NCBI GenBank assembly: GCA_934178345.1
Contig: CAKPQG010000019.1
Coordinates: forward strand, 1-46,612
DNA: 46,612 nt
Reading direction: 5' to 3'
Source: an uncultured Dialister sp.
GTDB lineage: Bacteria; Bacillota; Negativicutes; Veillonellales; Dialisteraceae
The position numbers and the translations under genes are program-made. Positions 1 through 7,073 of the stretch are shown piece after piece. Within the stretch, counting starts at the first letter, position 1, and every line of letters starts with the position of its first letter. The notes under the pieces are model-generated. The model was not told where the DNA came from. It did not search any database and saw only the letters and a program-made list of their open reading frames with translations.

Positions 1-137
1 TCGAGGAAGTTTGCTTTGCCTTCTTCAGCCAGAACTTTGGTGATAGCAGCGGTCAGGGTCGTTTTACCATGATCGACGTGGCCGATGGTGCCGATGTTAA
101 CATGCGGCTTGGTTCTTTCGTAATGAGCTTTTGCCAT
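1..137 (-). CDS. tuf: Elongation factor Tu, N-terminal part (cut by window edge)
   Basis: EF-Tu is the GTPase that brings aminoacyl-tRNA to the ribosome. Only the first 45 codons are present. The peptide begins MAKAHYERTKPHVNIGTIGH and runs into the G1 loop GHVDHGKT (about residues 19-26), which separates EF-Tu from other translational GTPases. The start is ATG at 137, with AAGGAG a few bases upstream. It lies 23 bp after fusA in the same direction, the normal last position of a str operon. The stop codon lies outside the window. Confidence 0.96.
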   Translation of the reverse strand, partial: MAKAHYERTKPHVNIGTIGHVDHGKTTLTAAITKVLAEEGKANFL

Positions 138-160
138 TTTGAGGTCTCCTTAATAAAATT

Positions 161-2239
161 TTATTTCTTTCCGAGTCTTTCTTCAGTGATCTGCTGAGAA
201 ATAGCTTTCGGAACTTCTTCATAATGATCGAAGGTCATGGTGAAGGTGCCGCGGCCCTGGGTAGAGCTGCGCAGGCCGGTCGCATAACCGAACATTTCGG
301 ACAGCGGAACGAAGCCTTTGATTCTGGATTCGCCGTTTTCGGTTTCCATGCCGTCGATACGTCCGCGACGGGAATTCAGGCCGCCGATAACGTCGCCCAT
401 GTATTCTTCCGGTACGTCGACTTCGACTGCCATGTATGGTTCGAGGAGAACTGGATCAGCTTTCTTCGCGCCATCTTTGAATGCCATGGAGCCTGCCACT
501 TTGAATGCCATTTCGGAGGAGTCGACATCATGATAGGAACCATCATAGACGGTAACTTTGATATCGACCATCGGATAACCAGCAACAACACCGTCTTCCA
601 GAGCTGCTTCTACGCCGGTCTGGATCGGGTTGATGAATTCCTTCGGAATAACGCCGCCAACGACAGCATTTTCGAATTCGAAGCCTTTGCCTGGTTCCAT
701 CGGTTCAAGACGCAGCCAGCAGTGGCCGTACTGGCCGTGACCGCCGGTCTGACGAATGAACTTACCTTCGGATTCAACGGATTTACGGATGGTTTCACGG
801 TAAGCTACCTGCGGTTTGCCTACGGTGCAGTCCACGTTGAATTCACGTCTCATACGATCGACGATGATATCGAGGTGGAGTTCGCCCATGCCGGAGATGA
901 TGGTCTGGTTGGATTCTGGATCGGTGTGTACTTTGAAGGTCGGATCTTCTTCTGCCAGTCTCTGAAGAGCATTGCCCATCTTTTCCTGGTCAGCTTTGGT
1001 CTTTGGTTCAACAGCAACGGAAATAACCGGATCCGGGAATTCCATTTTTTCGAGGATGATCGGATGATCTACATCGCAAAGGGTATCGCCGGTGGTGACA
1101 TCCTTGAAGCCGACTGCTGCAGCGATATCGCCGGAGTAAGCGCAGTCGATTTCCTTACGATGGTTTGCATGCATCTGAAGAATACGGCCAACGCGTTCTT
1201 TCTTTCCTTTGGTGGAGTTCAGAACGTAGGTGCCCTGGTTCATGATACCGGAGTAAACGCGGAAGAATGCCAGTTTACCAACGAATGGATCAGCCATGAT
1301 CTTGAATGCCAGCGAAGCCATTGGCGCGCTGTCAGATGCTTCGCGGGTGACTTCCTCGCCGTCAAGGGTCGTGCCTTTGACCGGAGGAACATCCAGCGGA
1401 GATGGCAGGTAGTCAAGTACTGCATCGAGCAGCATCTGGATACCTTTGTTCTTGTATGCAGAACCGCAGAATACCGGGAAGAGTTTGCAGTCAAGAACCT
1501 GCTGACGCAGAGATGCCTTGACTTCTTCCATGGTGAGTTCTTCACCTTCGAGGTATTTTTCCATCAGTTCATCACTGCCTTCAGCAGCAGTTTCGATGAT
1601 CTGTTCGCGGAGTTCTTCAACCTGATCAGCGAGATCGGCCGGTACATCTTCAACATGGTACTGCTTGCCGTCATCGCTGTCATAAATTTCAGCCTGTCTG
1701 GTCAGCAGATCAACGATACCGGAGAAGGTATCCTGAGCGCCGATCGGCAGCTGCATCGGAATAGCTCTTGCATGGAGGCGGGTATCCATGGTTTTTACCG
1801 CATGGAGGAAATCAGCGCCGACGGTATCCATCTTGTTGATGAATGCGATACGCGGTACATGATAGTGGTCTGCCTGTCTCCAAACGGTTTCAGACTGGGT
1901 CTGAACGCCGTCTTTCGCACTGAATACGGCAACGGAGCCATCGAGTACGCGCAGAGAACGTTCAACTTCTACAGTGAAGTCTACGTGCCCTGGGGTATCG
2001 ATGATGTTTACGCGGTAGCCTTTCCAGTGGCAGGTGGTAGCAGCGGAGGTAATGGTAATACCACGTTCCTGTTCCTGTTCCATCCAGTCCATGGTAGCAG
2101 CGCCATCGTGAACTTCACCGATCTTATGGTTTACACCGGTATAATACAGGATACGTTCCGTGGTTGTGGTTTTACCTGCATCGATGTGCGCCATGATGCC
2201 GATGTTTCTTGTTTTTTCAAGCGGAAATTCTCTGCCCAC
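161..2239 (-). CDS. fusA: Elongation factor G
   Basis: EF-G is the cytoplasmic translocase GTPase that moves tRNA and mRNA through the ribosome and helps recycle it. The 692 residues match the usual length of the family. Nucleotide-binding motifs are seen in order: AHIDAGKT (17-24), RGITIT (59-64), DTPGH (81-85) and NKMD (135-138), followed by the long domain II-V region. The start is GTG at 2239, preceded by AAGGAG; the N-terminus MGREFPLEKTRNIGIMAHID agrees with the family. It sits between rpsG and tuf with short spacers and is expected to be co-transcribed from the promoter near 3570. Nothing in it looks damaged. Confidence 0.98.
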   Translation of the reverse strand: MGREFPLEKTRNIGIMAHIDAGKTTTTERILYYTGVNHKIGEVHDGAATMDWMEQEQERGITITSAATTCHWKGYRVNIIDTPGHVDFTVEVERSLRVLDGSVAVFSAKDGVQTQSETVWRQADHYHVPRIAFINKMDTVGADFLHAVKTMDTRLHARAIPMQLPIGAQDTFSGIVDLLTRQAEIYDSDDGKQYHVEDVPADLADQVEELREQIIETAAEGSDELMEKYLEGEELTMEEVKASLRQQVLDCKLFPVFCGSAYKNKGIQMLLDAVLDYLPSPLDVPPVKGTTLDGEEVTREASDSAPMASLAFKIMADPFVGKLAFFRVYSGIMNQGTYVLNSTKGKKERVGRILQMHANHRKEIDCAYSGDIAAAVGFKDVTTGDTLCDVDHPIILEKMEFPDPVISVAVEPKTKADQEKMGNALQRLAEEDPTFKVHTDPESNQTIISGMGELHLDIIVDRMRREFNVDCTVGKPQVAYRETIRKSVESEGKFIRQTGGHGQYGHCWLRLEPMEPGKGFEFENAVVGGVIPKEFINPIQTGVEAALEDGVVAGYPMVDIKVTVYDGSYHDVDSSEMAFKVAGSMAFKDGAKKADPVLLEPYMAVEVDVPEEYMGDVIGGLNSRRGRIDGMETENGESRIKGFVPLSEMFGYATGLRSSTQGRGTFTMTFDHYEEVPKAISQQITEERLGKK

Positions 2240-2260
2240 GATTTTTTCTCCTTATTAAAA

Positions 2261-2731
2261 TTACCAGCGGTAATGAGCGAAAGCCTTGTTTGCTTCAGCC
2301 ATTTTATGGGTATCTTCTTTCTTCTTTACAGCAGCACCAGTGTTGTTGAAAGCGTCCATCAGTTCACCTGCAAGACGTTCTTCCATGGTACGTTCGCTGC
2401 GCAGACGGGCATAGTTGACCATCCAGCGGATACCCAGAGTCAGACGACGGTCTGCTCTTACTTCAACCGGTACCTGGTAGTTTGCGCCGCCGACACGACG
2501 AGCACGAACTTCGAGGACTGGCATTACGTTGTTCAGAGCCTGTTCGAAAATTTCGATCGGTTCTTTATTGAGCTTGCTGTGGCAGATGTCAAATGCGCCA
2601 TATACAATGGATTCTGCGACACCCTTCTTGCCGTCAAGCATTACTTTATTGATGAAACGAGTGACTGTCTTGTTTCCATACACGGGATCCGGCAGCACGT
2701 CACGTTTCGGAACAGCACCTTTTCTCGGCAT
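2261..2731 (-). CDS. rpsG: 30S ribosomal protein S7
   Basis: S7 is a primary 16S rRNA-binding protein of the small-subunit head. The 156 residues are the standard length. The sequence starts MPRKGAVPKRDVLPDP and contains the RNA-binding stretch around VMLDGKKGVAE (about residues 29-39) and the RRVGGANYQVPVEV motif in the middle. The start ATG has GGAGGA upstream. It lies 60 bp after rpsL and 21 bp before fusA. In many bacteria S7 represses its own operon by binding the intergenic mRNA; the 60-bp spacer could hold such a site, but I see no clear structure. Confidence 0.98.
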   Translation of the reverse strand: MPRKGAVPKRDVLPDPVYGNKTVTRFINKVMLDGKKGVAESIVYGAFDICHSKLNKEPIEIFEQALNNVMPVLEVRARRVGGANYQVPVEVRADRRLTLGIRWMVNYARLRSERTMEERLAGELMDAFNNTGAAVKKKEDTHKMAEANKAFAHYRW

Positions 2732-2791
2732 TGTTAGTTCCTCCTTATATAGATGTTAGTTAATCACATAAAACTTGGTTGACAGGAAATC

Positions 2792-3166
2792 TTATTTCTT
2801 GTCTTTCTTAGCACCGTACTTGGAACGGGACTGCTGACGTCCAGATACACCTACGGTATCGAGAGCGCCACGGATGATGTGGTAACGAACACCTGGAAGA
2901 TCCTTAACACGGCCGCCTCTGATGAGGACTACGCTATGTTCCTGCAGGTTGTGGCCTTCACCAGGAATGTAAGCAGAAACTTCGATTCCGTTGGTCAGGC
3001 GTACACGAGCTACTTTACGAAGAGCGGAGTTTGGCTTTTTCGGGGTAGCGGTGTAAACTCTTGTGCAGACACCACGTTTCTGTGGGGACTGTTTCAGAGC
3101 CGGGGTCTTCGCTTTGACTGCCAGAGTCTGGCGGCCTTTACGAACCAGCTGATTGATTGTCGGCAA
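2792..3166 (-). CDS. rpsL: 30S ribosomal protein S12 (TTG start)
   Basis: S12 lies at the decoding centre and shapes translational accuracy and streptomycin response. I choose TTG at 3166 because it gives the family N-terminus MPTINQLVRKGR and lies 7 bases after an AAAGGAGGT Shine-Dalgarno sequence. The earlier in-frame GTG at 3175 overlaps that Shine-Dalgarno. The protein is then 124 residues. The motifs TPKKPNS and GRVKDLPGV keep the lysines found in streptomycin-sensitive bacteria, so no known resistance change is visible. It is the second gene of the str operon. Confidence 0.96.
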   Translation of the reverse strand: MPTINQLVRKGRQTLAVKAKTPALKQSPQKRGVCTRVYTATPKKPNSALRKVARVRLTNGIEVSAYIPGEGHNLQEHSVVLIRGGRVKDLPGVRYHIIRGALDTVGVSGRQQSRSKYGAKKDKK

Positions 3167-3265
3167 AATGGGCACCTCCTTTCTATAAGGGTAAATTTAT
3201 AATTGATCCAATAAGGCAGAGCCTTGCTGGATATTACCGAGGATTTTGAGGAAACGCGGATGAAA

Positions 3266-3517
3266 TCAGCATTTCTTCAGGACAGCGGCAGCTGCGGCTT
3301 TCACTTTGATACCACACGCGCGGCCGATCTCTTTCTTGGTGAATTCCTGAATGGCAGGAATATCTGACGCCTGACACGCAGAAAGCAGCGGAGCAGAAAT
3401 CCGTTCATCACAGTCTGAAGCAATAAACACAGCAGAGGCTTCCCTCTTCTCGATCGCTCTTTCCGTTTCCTTCATTCCTACTACGAAGTCTGAATTCTTC
3501 AATTCTTCCAGTGTCAT
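3266..3517 (-). CDS. L7Ae/L30e-family small RNA-binding protein (YbxF-like)
   Basis: This 83-residue protein looks like the bacterial L7Ae-type k-turn-binding proteins (YbxF/YlxQ type) that in Firmicutes sit just upstream of rpsL. The core shows the fold's pattern: AIEKREASAVFIASDCDERI, then ACQASDIPAI and GRACGIKVKAAAAAVL. It is the first gene of the str transcript, 99 bp before the S12 start. The Firmicute neighbour rpoC is missing upstream; a promoter and repeats are there instead. Its cellular role is not firmly known; binding kinked RNA is a family property. Confidence 0.85.
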   Translation of the reverse strand: MTLEELKNSDFVVGMKETERAIEKREASAVFIASDCDERISAPLLSACQASDIPAIQEFTKKEIGRACGIKVKAAAAAVLKKC

Positions 3518-3563
3518 ACGTTCTCACCTGCTTTTCAGCACACTAAATCCACGCAACATTGGA

Positions 3564-3592
3564 ATTATATCATTGACCGCCTCCGATGTCAA
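3564..3592 (-). promoter_or_regulatory. Sigma-70-type promoter of the str operon
   Basis: On the minus strand TTGACA (3592-3587), a 17-base spacer and TATAAT (3569-3564) form a perfect consensus promoter. Transcription would start near 3557, about 40 bases before the L7Ae-like ATG at 3517. The strength suits ribosomal protein and elongation factor genes. Confidence 0.88.
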
Positions 3593-3710
3593 TAATTTTT
3601 ATCCTATTTTTCTTAGTGTTTATGGGCAACTTTTTTACCACGTTCCCGTGTGTATCATTGCACCGAATCTTTATACTTTTTTATGATTTTTCATGCAGAG
3701 AAATGGGATT

Positions 3711-4042
3711 TAGGGTTAGCCCGTGGGCGGGGCGTCCTTTGATTACGTGCGAAAGAGGTTCGGCGGGGGGCAGGTTCATAGGGTAGGGCGGGGGTGGTGC
3801 GGCGCATAAAAATATAGAAGCGCCGCGGAGGTTTGAAACTAGCGGTTTTCTCGTATCGTAAACCTAATCCCTAGTCCCTAATCCCTAGCCACTCATCCCT
3901 GCTTTCAAACTTAGCCTACGGGGCGTGCCGTACCTTGATCGAGGATGAAAGCTCTGCTCGAGTGAGAAATGAGAAATGGTGGTATCATGAGCTGACATTC
4001 CAGTCACCAGTCACTAGTCACCAGTCACTAGTCGCTAGTCAC
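3711..4042. repeat. Composite heptad/hairpin repeat between divergent genes
   Basis: This gap of about 600 bp holds no credible gene. Modules in order are: TTAGCCCGTGGGCGGGGCG near 3715; the hairpin GCGGCGC (3799-3805) with GCGCCGC (3820-3826); a heptad tract of CTAATCC/CTAGTCC type (about 3866-3890); a second partial copy (GGGGCGTGCC, then AAAGCTCTGCTCGA) ending in GAGAAAT repeats near 3965-3977; and six phased heptads of CAGTCAC/TAGTCAC type at exactly 4001-4042. The region separates the minus-strand str promoter from the plus-strand LOG gene. Confidence 0.85.
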
Positions 4043-4068
4043 TCGATACTCCGACTTCCTGCATTCCA

Positions 4069-4098
4069 ATGCCAACCGCCCCTCTCCTATGCTACAAT
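4069..4098 (+). promoter_or_regulatory. Possible promoter of the LOG gene
   Basis: TACAAT (4093-4098) is a good -10 box. ATGCCA (4069-4074), 18 bases upstream, is a weak -35 box. It lies just after the heptad array and 20 bases before the ATG. Confidence 0.4.
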
Positions 4099-4118
4099 AC
4101 AGAAAAGGAGGAACAACT

Positions 4119-4685
4119 ATGTCATATAAAAATATTGTCGTTTACTGCGGCTCCCATTTCGGAAATGATCCGGCCTATGCCGCCTTTGCGGGCGAGCTGG
4201 GAGAGGCCTTGGGAAAGAATCATTTCCACATGATCTACGGCGGCGGCACGGTCGGGCTGATGGGCATCTGCGCTGACGCGGCCATGGCTGCCGGCGGCGA
4301 AGTGACGGGCGTCATCCCGGAAGTCTTCATCGCGAAAGAGCAGGCACACCGAGGCCTCACGGAGCTCATCGAAGTGCCAGACATGACCATCCGCAAGCAG
4401 AAGATGATCTCCCTCGGAGACGCCTTCCTCATCCTTCCCGGCGGCATCGGTACGCTTGAAGAGCTCGCCGACACGGCGAACCAGCGGCACATCTATGGCG
4501 ATCCACTCGCCCAGCCCCCCATCATCATCTGCAACATTGAGCATATTTACGATGGTCTACTCGCACAGATCGATGCCTGGGTGGAAGCCGGCTTCCTCGA
4601 AAGAGAAGACTGGAAAAATCTCCACATCGCACAGACACTGGAAGATGTCATGGGAGTGCTGGGAGCTCGTGGTTCTAGTGACTAG
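4119..4685 (+). CDS. LOG-family nucleoside 5'-monophosphate phosphoribohydrolase
   Basis: LOG (Lonely Guy) proteins cleave the N-glycosidic bond of nucleoside 5'-monophosphates, releasing a base and ribose 5-phosphate. The signature motifs are present: GGGTVGLMG (41-49), the arginine in MTIRKQKM (89-96) and PGGIGTLEE (107-115). I choose ATG at 4119 with AAAGGAGGA in front, giving 188 residues; an in-frame ATG at 4089 has no Shine-Dalgarno. The last two codons (Ser-Asp) and the TAG stop are supplied by TAGTGAC heptads, so the C-terminus is partly repeat-coded. It appears monocistronic. The bacterial substrate is not shown by the sequence. Confidence 0.9.
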   Translation: MSYKNIVVYCGSHFGNDPAYAAFAGELGEALGKNHFHMIYGGGTVGLMGICADAAMAAGGEVTGVIPEVFIAKEQAHRGLTELIEVPDMTIRKQKMISLGDAFLILPGGIGTLEELADTANQRHIYGDPLAQPPIIICNIEHIYDGLLAQIDAWVEAGFLEREDWKNLHIAQTLEDVMGVLGARGSSD

Positions 4686-4750
4686 TGACTTGTGACTAGG
4701 GATTAGGGATTAGGGATTAGACATCAGACTTCTGACTTCTGACTTCTGAC
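4676..4750 (+). repeat. Heptad array at the stop codon of the LOG gene
   Basis: Three heptad types follow each other: TAGTGAC, TAGTGAC, TTGTGAC (4676-4696), then TAGGGAT three times (4697-4717), a short linker, then TTCTGAC three times (4730-4750). The LOG stop TAG is the first three bases of the second unit. Confidence 0.9.
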
Positions 4751-4759
4751 CAGACGTTT

Positions 4760-4961
4760 TCTCGTATCGTCATCCCGAGCGACGTCGAGGGATCTTTGTT
4801 GTATTCCACTGATAAATCATTTCGAATAACCGCATGCATGATACACTGGATTCCGCACTTCCCTGCCGCACGGTATTTCCCCGTTTTCCTCATCCAACAA
4901 TCCTGCGTCATACGGCCAACGAAAAAGATTCCTCCACTTCGGTCGGAATGACAATACGAGA
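4760..4961. mobile_element. MITE-like element with about 38-bp terminal inverted repeats
   Basis: The left end (4760-4797) begins TCTCGTATCGTCATCCCGAG. The reverse complement of the right end (4924-4961) begins TCTCGTATTGTCATTCCGAC, and both run on to GGAATCTTT or GGGATCTTT, so the ends form an imperfect inverted repeat of about 38 bp around a 126-bp centre with no gene. Related one-ended copies are seen near 13437-13533, 24353-24470 and 41777-41895. No transposase is present, so any movement would need one from elsewhere. Confidence 0.65.
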
Positions 4962-4967
4962 GTGCCG

Positions 4968-5090
4968 CTGATCAAAAACTCGCGGCGCTTCTATATTCTT
5001 ATGCGCCGCACTACCATTTCGCATTTCTCATTTCTCATGCAAGCGAAACTTTCAAACAGATCCAAAGGGCGATACGCCCAGCAGGCTTAC
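4968..5090. repeat. Composite repeat, plus-strand orientation, truncated
   Basis: The hairpin GCGGCGC (4982-4988) with GCGCCGC (5003-5009) is followed by ATTTCTC-type heptads (about 5016-5038), then by a degenerate GGGCGATACGCCC module. It is the inverse orientation of the copy near 3800. It lies between two MITE-like elements. Confidence 0.7.
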
Positions 5091-5091
5091 T

Positions 5092-5258
5092 TTAAGGAAA
5101 CGCTGATAAAATCGCAGAGTCAGATTTCATATGGATTTTTATACATAGCTTCGTCATCATCTTCCTTAAATAGCTCGCTATTCGCGTCAGATGATTCCTT
5201 GCTCTGTATAAAAATCCAAGAATGAAATCTGACAACGATTTAATCAGTGTTTCCTTAA
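5092..5258. mobile_element. 167-bp MITE-like element with about 55-bp terminal inverted repeats
   Basis: The left end starts TTAAGGAAACGCTGATAAAA and the reverse complement of the right end starts TTAAGGAAACACTGATTAAA. The match continues through TCAGATTTCAT and GGATTTTTATACA, about 55 bp per arm with few differences. The centre of about 55 bp holds no gene. A short fragment of the same end (GGAAACACTGATTCAA) is found near 6914. The transcript would fold into one long hairpin. Confidence 0.75.
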
Positions 5259-5265
5259 CTCCAAA

Positions 5266-5298
5266 TAAAAAACGTCCCCCATTCGGAGGACGTTTTTT
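5266..5298 (-). terminator. Rho-independent terminator of nhaA
   Basis: On the minus strand AAAAAACGTCCTCC and its partner GGGGGACGTTTTTT flank a short loop and end in a T run. It lies directly after the nhaA stop codon at 5302. Confidence 0.85.
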
Positions 5299-5301
5299 GA
5301 T

Positions 5302-6486
5302 TTACGCTTTACTCTCACTGATCTTGAATACGAATGAACCGACAAGTCCCGAGAGGATGGACGCTGTCACGATCGCTGCCTTCGCAGAGGTGAGCTCTGC
5401 AGGATCTGCGAAGGAGAGCGAGGCGAGGAAGATGGACATCGTGAATCCGATACCTGCCAGGATGCTCGCTCCTAAGTAGTGCATCCACTTCGCGCCTTCC
5501 GGTTTTTTGGCGATGCCCAGCTTCACCATCAGGAAAACGGTCGTGAAAATGCCGAGCGGTTTCCCCAGAAAGAGGCCGGCGATGATGCCAAGGCCGATCG
5601 GGGAAGCGAGGGAGGCAAAGCTTTCGCTTGTCATGGAAATACCAGCATTACCGAGTGCAAAGATCGGCATGATGAGGAATGCCGACCACGGGGAGAGCTT
5701 GTGTTCCCACAGGTGGAGCGGATGAGAGTGCTGGGTGTTTTCCGTGCCTGCGGGGATCAAAAAGCCCGTCAGCACGCCTGCGACAGTCGGGTGGATGCCC
5801 GCCTGATAGAAAGCATACCAGGTCAGTACGCCCCCTAAGACGTAGGGCAGCGGATGATGGACATTTCTCCAGGAAAAGAGTGCCATCACCATGAGCACCG
5901 CCAGGCCTGCGACGAGCGCCGTCCACTGGATCGATGTGCTGTAGAAAAGGGCAATGACGACGATCCCGCCCAGATCATCCACGATCGCAAGTGCCGTCAG
6001 GAAGACGATCACGCTTCTTGGCACGCGCTTGGCTGCAAAGGCAAGCACGCCCAGCGAAAAGGCAATGTCGGTCGACATGGGGATCGCCCAGCCCTGTGCG
6101 GTGGGCCCGCCCATATTGAAAAGGCTGTAGAGCGCCGCCGGTATCAGCATACCGCCGACCGCTGCCGCAATAGGGAGCAGGGTCGCGGAGAGCGACTTCA
6201 GTTCGCCGAAAAGAAACTCTCTTTTGATTTCCATCCCGACGACAAGGAAAAAGATCGCCATCAGGCCGTCATTCACCCAGTGCAGGAGTGACATGTCCGG
6301 CAGCAGCGGCAGATCCACGAAGAGGTGCAGTGCATGCTCATAGGACTCTGCCATTGGCGAATTGGCGAGCACCATCGCGATGATTGTCGCGAGCATCAGG
6401 AGCAGACTGCCTGAGGACTCCTGCCTGATAAATTCTGCACAGGCACTATTCAGCCGGTTCATTCGGTACTTCGTATAGTCAATCAT
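5302..6486 (-). CDS. nhaA: Na+/H+ antiporter NhaA
   Basis: NhaA is an inner-membrane antiporter that expels Na+ in exchange for H+, for pH and salt control. About twelve hydrophobic segments are visible. The ion-site motif ALAIVDDLGG carries the paired aspartates (170-171 from the chosen start), and PMSTDIAFSLGVLA and the early GMEIKREFLFGEL motif are also present. The length of about 394 residues is normal. I choose ATG at 6486; an in-frame GTG at 6501 would add five residues, and neither has a strong Shine-Dalgarno. It is a single-gene unit with its own promoter and terminator. Confidence 0.95.
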   Translation of the reverse strand: MIDYTKYRMNRLNSACAEFIRQESSGSLLLMLATIIAMVLANSPMAESYEHALHLFVDLPLLPDMSLLHWVNDGLMAIFFLVVGMEIKREFLFGELKSLSATLLPIAAAVGGMLIPAALYSLFNMGGPTAQGWAIPMSTDIAFSLGVLAFAAKRVPRSVIVFLTALAIVDDLGGIVVIALFYSTSIQWTALVAGLAVLMVMALFSWRNVHHPLPYVLGGVLTWYAFYQAGIHPTVAGVLTGFLIPAGTENTQHSHPLHLWEHKLSPWSAFLIMPIFALGNAGISMTSESFASLASPIGLGIIAGLFLGKPLGIFTTVFLMVKLGIAKKPEGAKWMHYLGASILAGIGFTMSIFLASLSFADPAELTSAKAAIVTASILSGLVGSFVFKISESKA

Positions 6487-6557
6487 CGTTTCATTTCCCA
6501 CTTCATAGATATAAATTCATTTCACAACTTTTGTATGCATTGGAGTGCATGTTTCCC

Positions 6558-6586
6558 ATTATACATGATTCGCCATGATATGGAAA
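6558..6586 (-). promoter_or_regulatory. Promoter of nhaA
   Basis: On the minus strand TTTCCA (6586-6581), 17 bases and a perfect TATAAT (6563-6558) lie about 70 bases before the coding start. The -35 box is weak. It follows the terminator of the upstream tRNA genes. Confidence 0.6.
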
Positions 6587-6634
6587 GAGGGAATTTTAAC
6601 TTTTTTCATCTTTTAGAAAATACGGATTGCATCG

Positions 6635-6668
6635 AAAAAGCACTCTTGCGATTGCAAGAGTGCTTCGT
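6635..6668 (-). terminator. Terminator of the tRNA pair
   Basis: On the minus strand AAGCACTCTTGC, a 4-base loop and GCAAGAGTGCTT followed by TTT form a 12-bp stem just downstream of the tRNA-Arg gene. Confidence 0.85.
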
Positions 6669-6670
6669 CT

Positions 6671-6747
6671 TGGTGACCCAGGAGAGATTCGAACTCACGA
6701 CCCACCGCTTAGAAGGCGGTTGCTCTATCCAACTGAGCTACTGAGCC
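6671..6747 (-). tRNA. tRNA-Arg (anticodon TCT)
   Basis: The 77-base cloverleaf is complete. The acceptor arm GGCTCAG pairs with CTGGGTC, the D stem is GCTC/GAGC, and the anticodon stem ACCGC/GCGGT encloses the loop CTTCTAA with anticodon TCT. The T loop is TTCGAAT, and CCA is encoded. The T stem has one T-T mismatch. It reads AGA codons. Confidence 0.95.
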
Positions 6748-6750
6748 ATA

Positions 6751-6826
6751 TGGTCGGGGCAGCCGGACTCGAACTGGCGACCCCCTGCTCCCAAAGCAGG
6801 TGCGCTACCAACTGCGCTATGCCCCG
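6751..6826 (-). tRNA. tRNA-Pro (anticodon TGG)
   Basis: The 76-base cloverleaf is complete. The acceptor arm CGGGGCA pairs with TGCCCCG, the D stem is GCGC/GCGC, and the anticodon stem CCTGC/GCAGG encloses TTTGGGA with anticodon TGG. The T loop is TTCGAGT, and CCA is encoded. It lies 3 bases upstream of tRNA-Arg and is probably co-transcribed with it. Confidence 0.95.
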
Positions 6827-6975
6827 TTACGATTAAATATTATATAGTATGAAAGAACGTAAGTCAAGAAGAAAATTTTAGAGGTACGATACAGGAGTAG
6901 CGGGCTCTAGGGAAACACTGATTCAATGGGTTCAAAAGAATGGGAGCGGCGAAATCGTAACCGGTAGCTGCTGAG

Positions 6976-7073
6976 TAGTCACTAGTCACCAGTCACCAGC
7001 CACTAGTCACTAGTCACCAGTCACTAGTCACCAGTCACCAGTCACCAGTCACCAGCCACTAGTCACCAGCCAC
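6976..7073. repeat. Perfectly phased array of 14 heptads
   Basis: Fourteen 7-base units (TAGTCAC, CAGTCAC or CAGCCAC) run without a phase break for exactly 98 bases. They end at the A run of the next terminator. On the sense strand of the minus-strand gene they read GTGACTA or GTGACTG. The flanking 6830-6970 holds a fragment of the 5092-5258 element and no gene. Confidence 0.93.

Noticed and set aside
224..2737. Long open frame on the plus strand opposite fusA and rpsG
   Set aside because: It is the antisense of two highly conserved genes, lacks a Shine-Dalgarno, and its translation is a low-complexity Phe/His-rich chain with no recognisable domain.
3586..3786. Small hydrophobic plus-strand gene
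   Set aside because: It begins inside the minus-strand str promoter, has no Shine-Dalgarno and ends in repeat sequence.
4676..4750. DNA uptake sequence (transformation) array
   Set aside because: Uptake sequences are 9-12 base dispersed motifs or inverted pairs in terminators. These are variable tandem heptads of several sequences, so there is no support.
5092..5258. Small RNA gene
   Set aside because: The fold would be one near-perfect long hairpin with no promoter or T run of its own; a MITE-like element is the simpler reading.
6535..6836. Small plus-strand open frames
   Set aside because: They run through the two tRNA genes and a terminator on the opposite strand.
6976..7073. CRISPR array
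   Set aside because: The units are 7 bases and directly tandem, with no 25-40 base repeats, no spacers and no cas genes.
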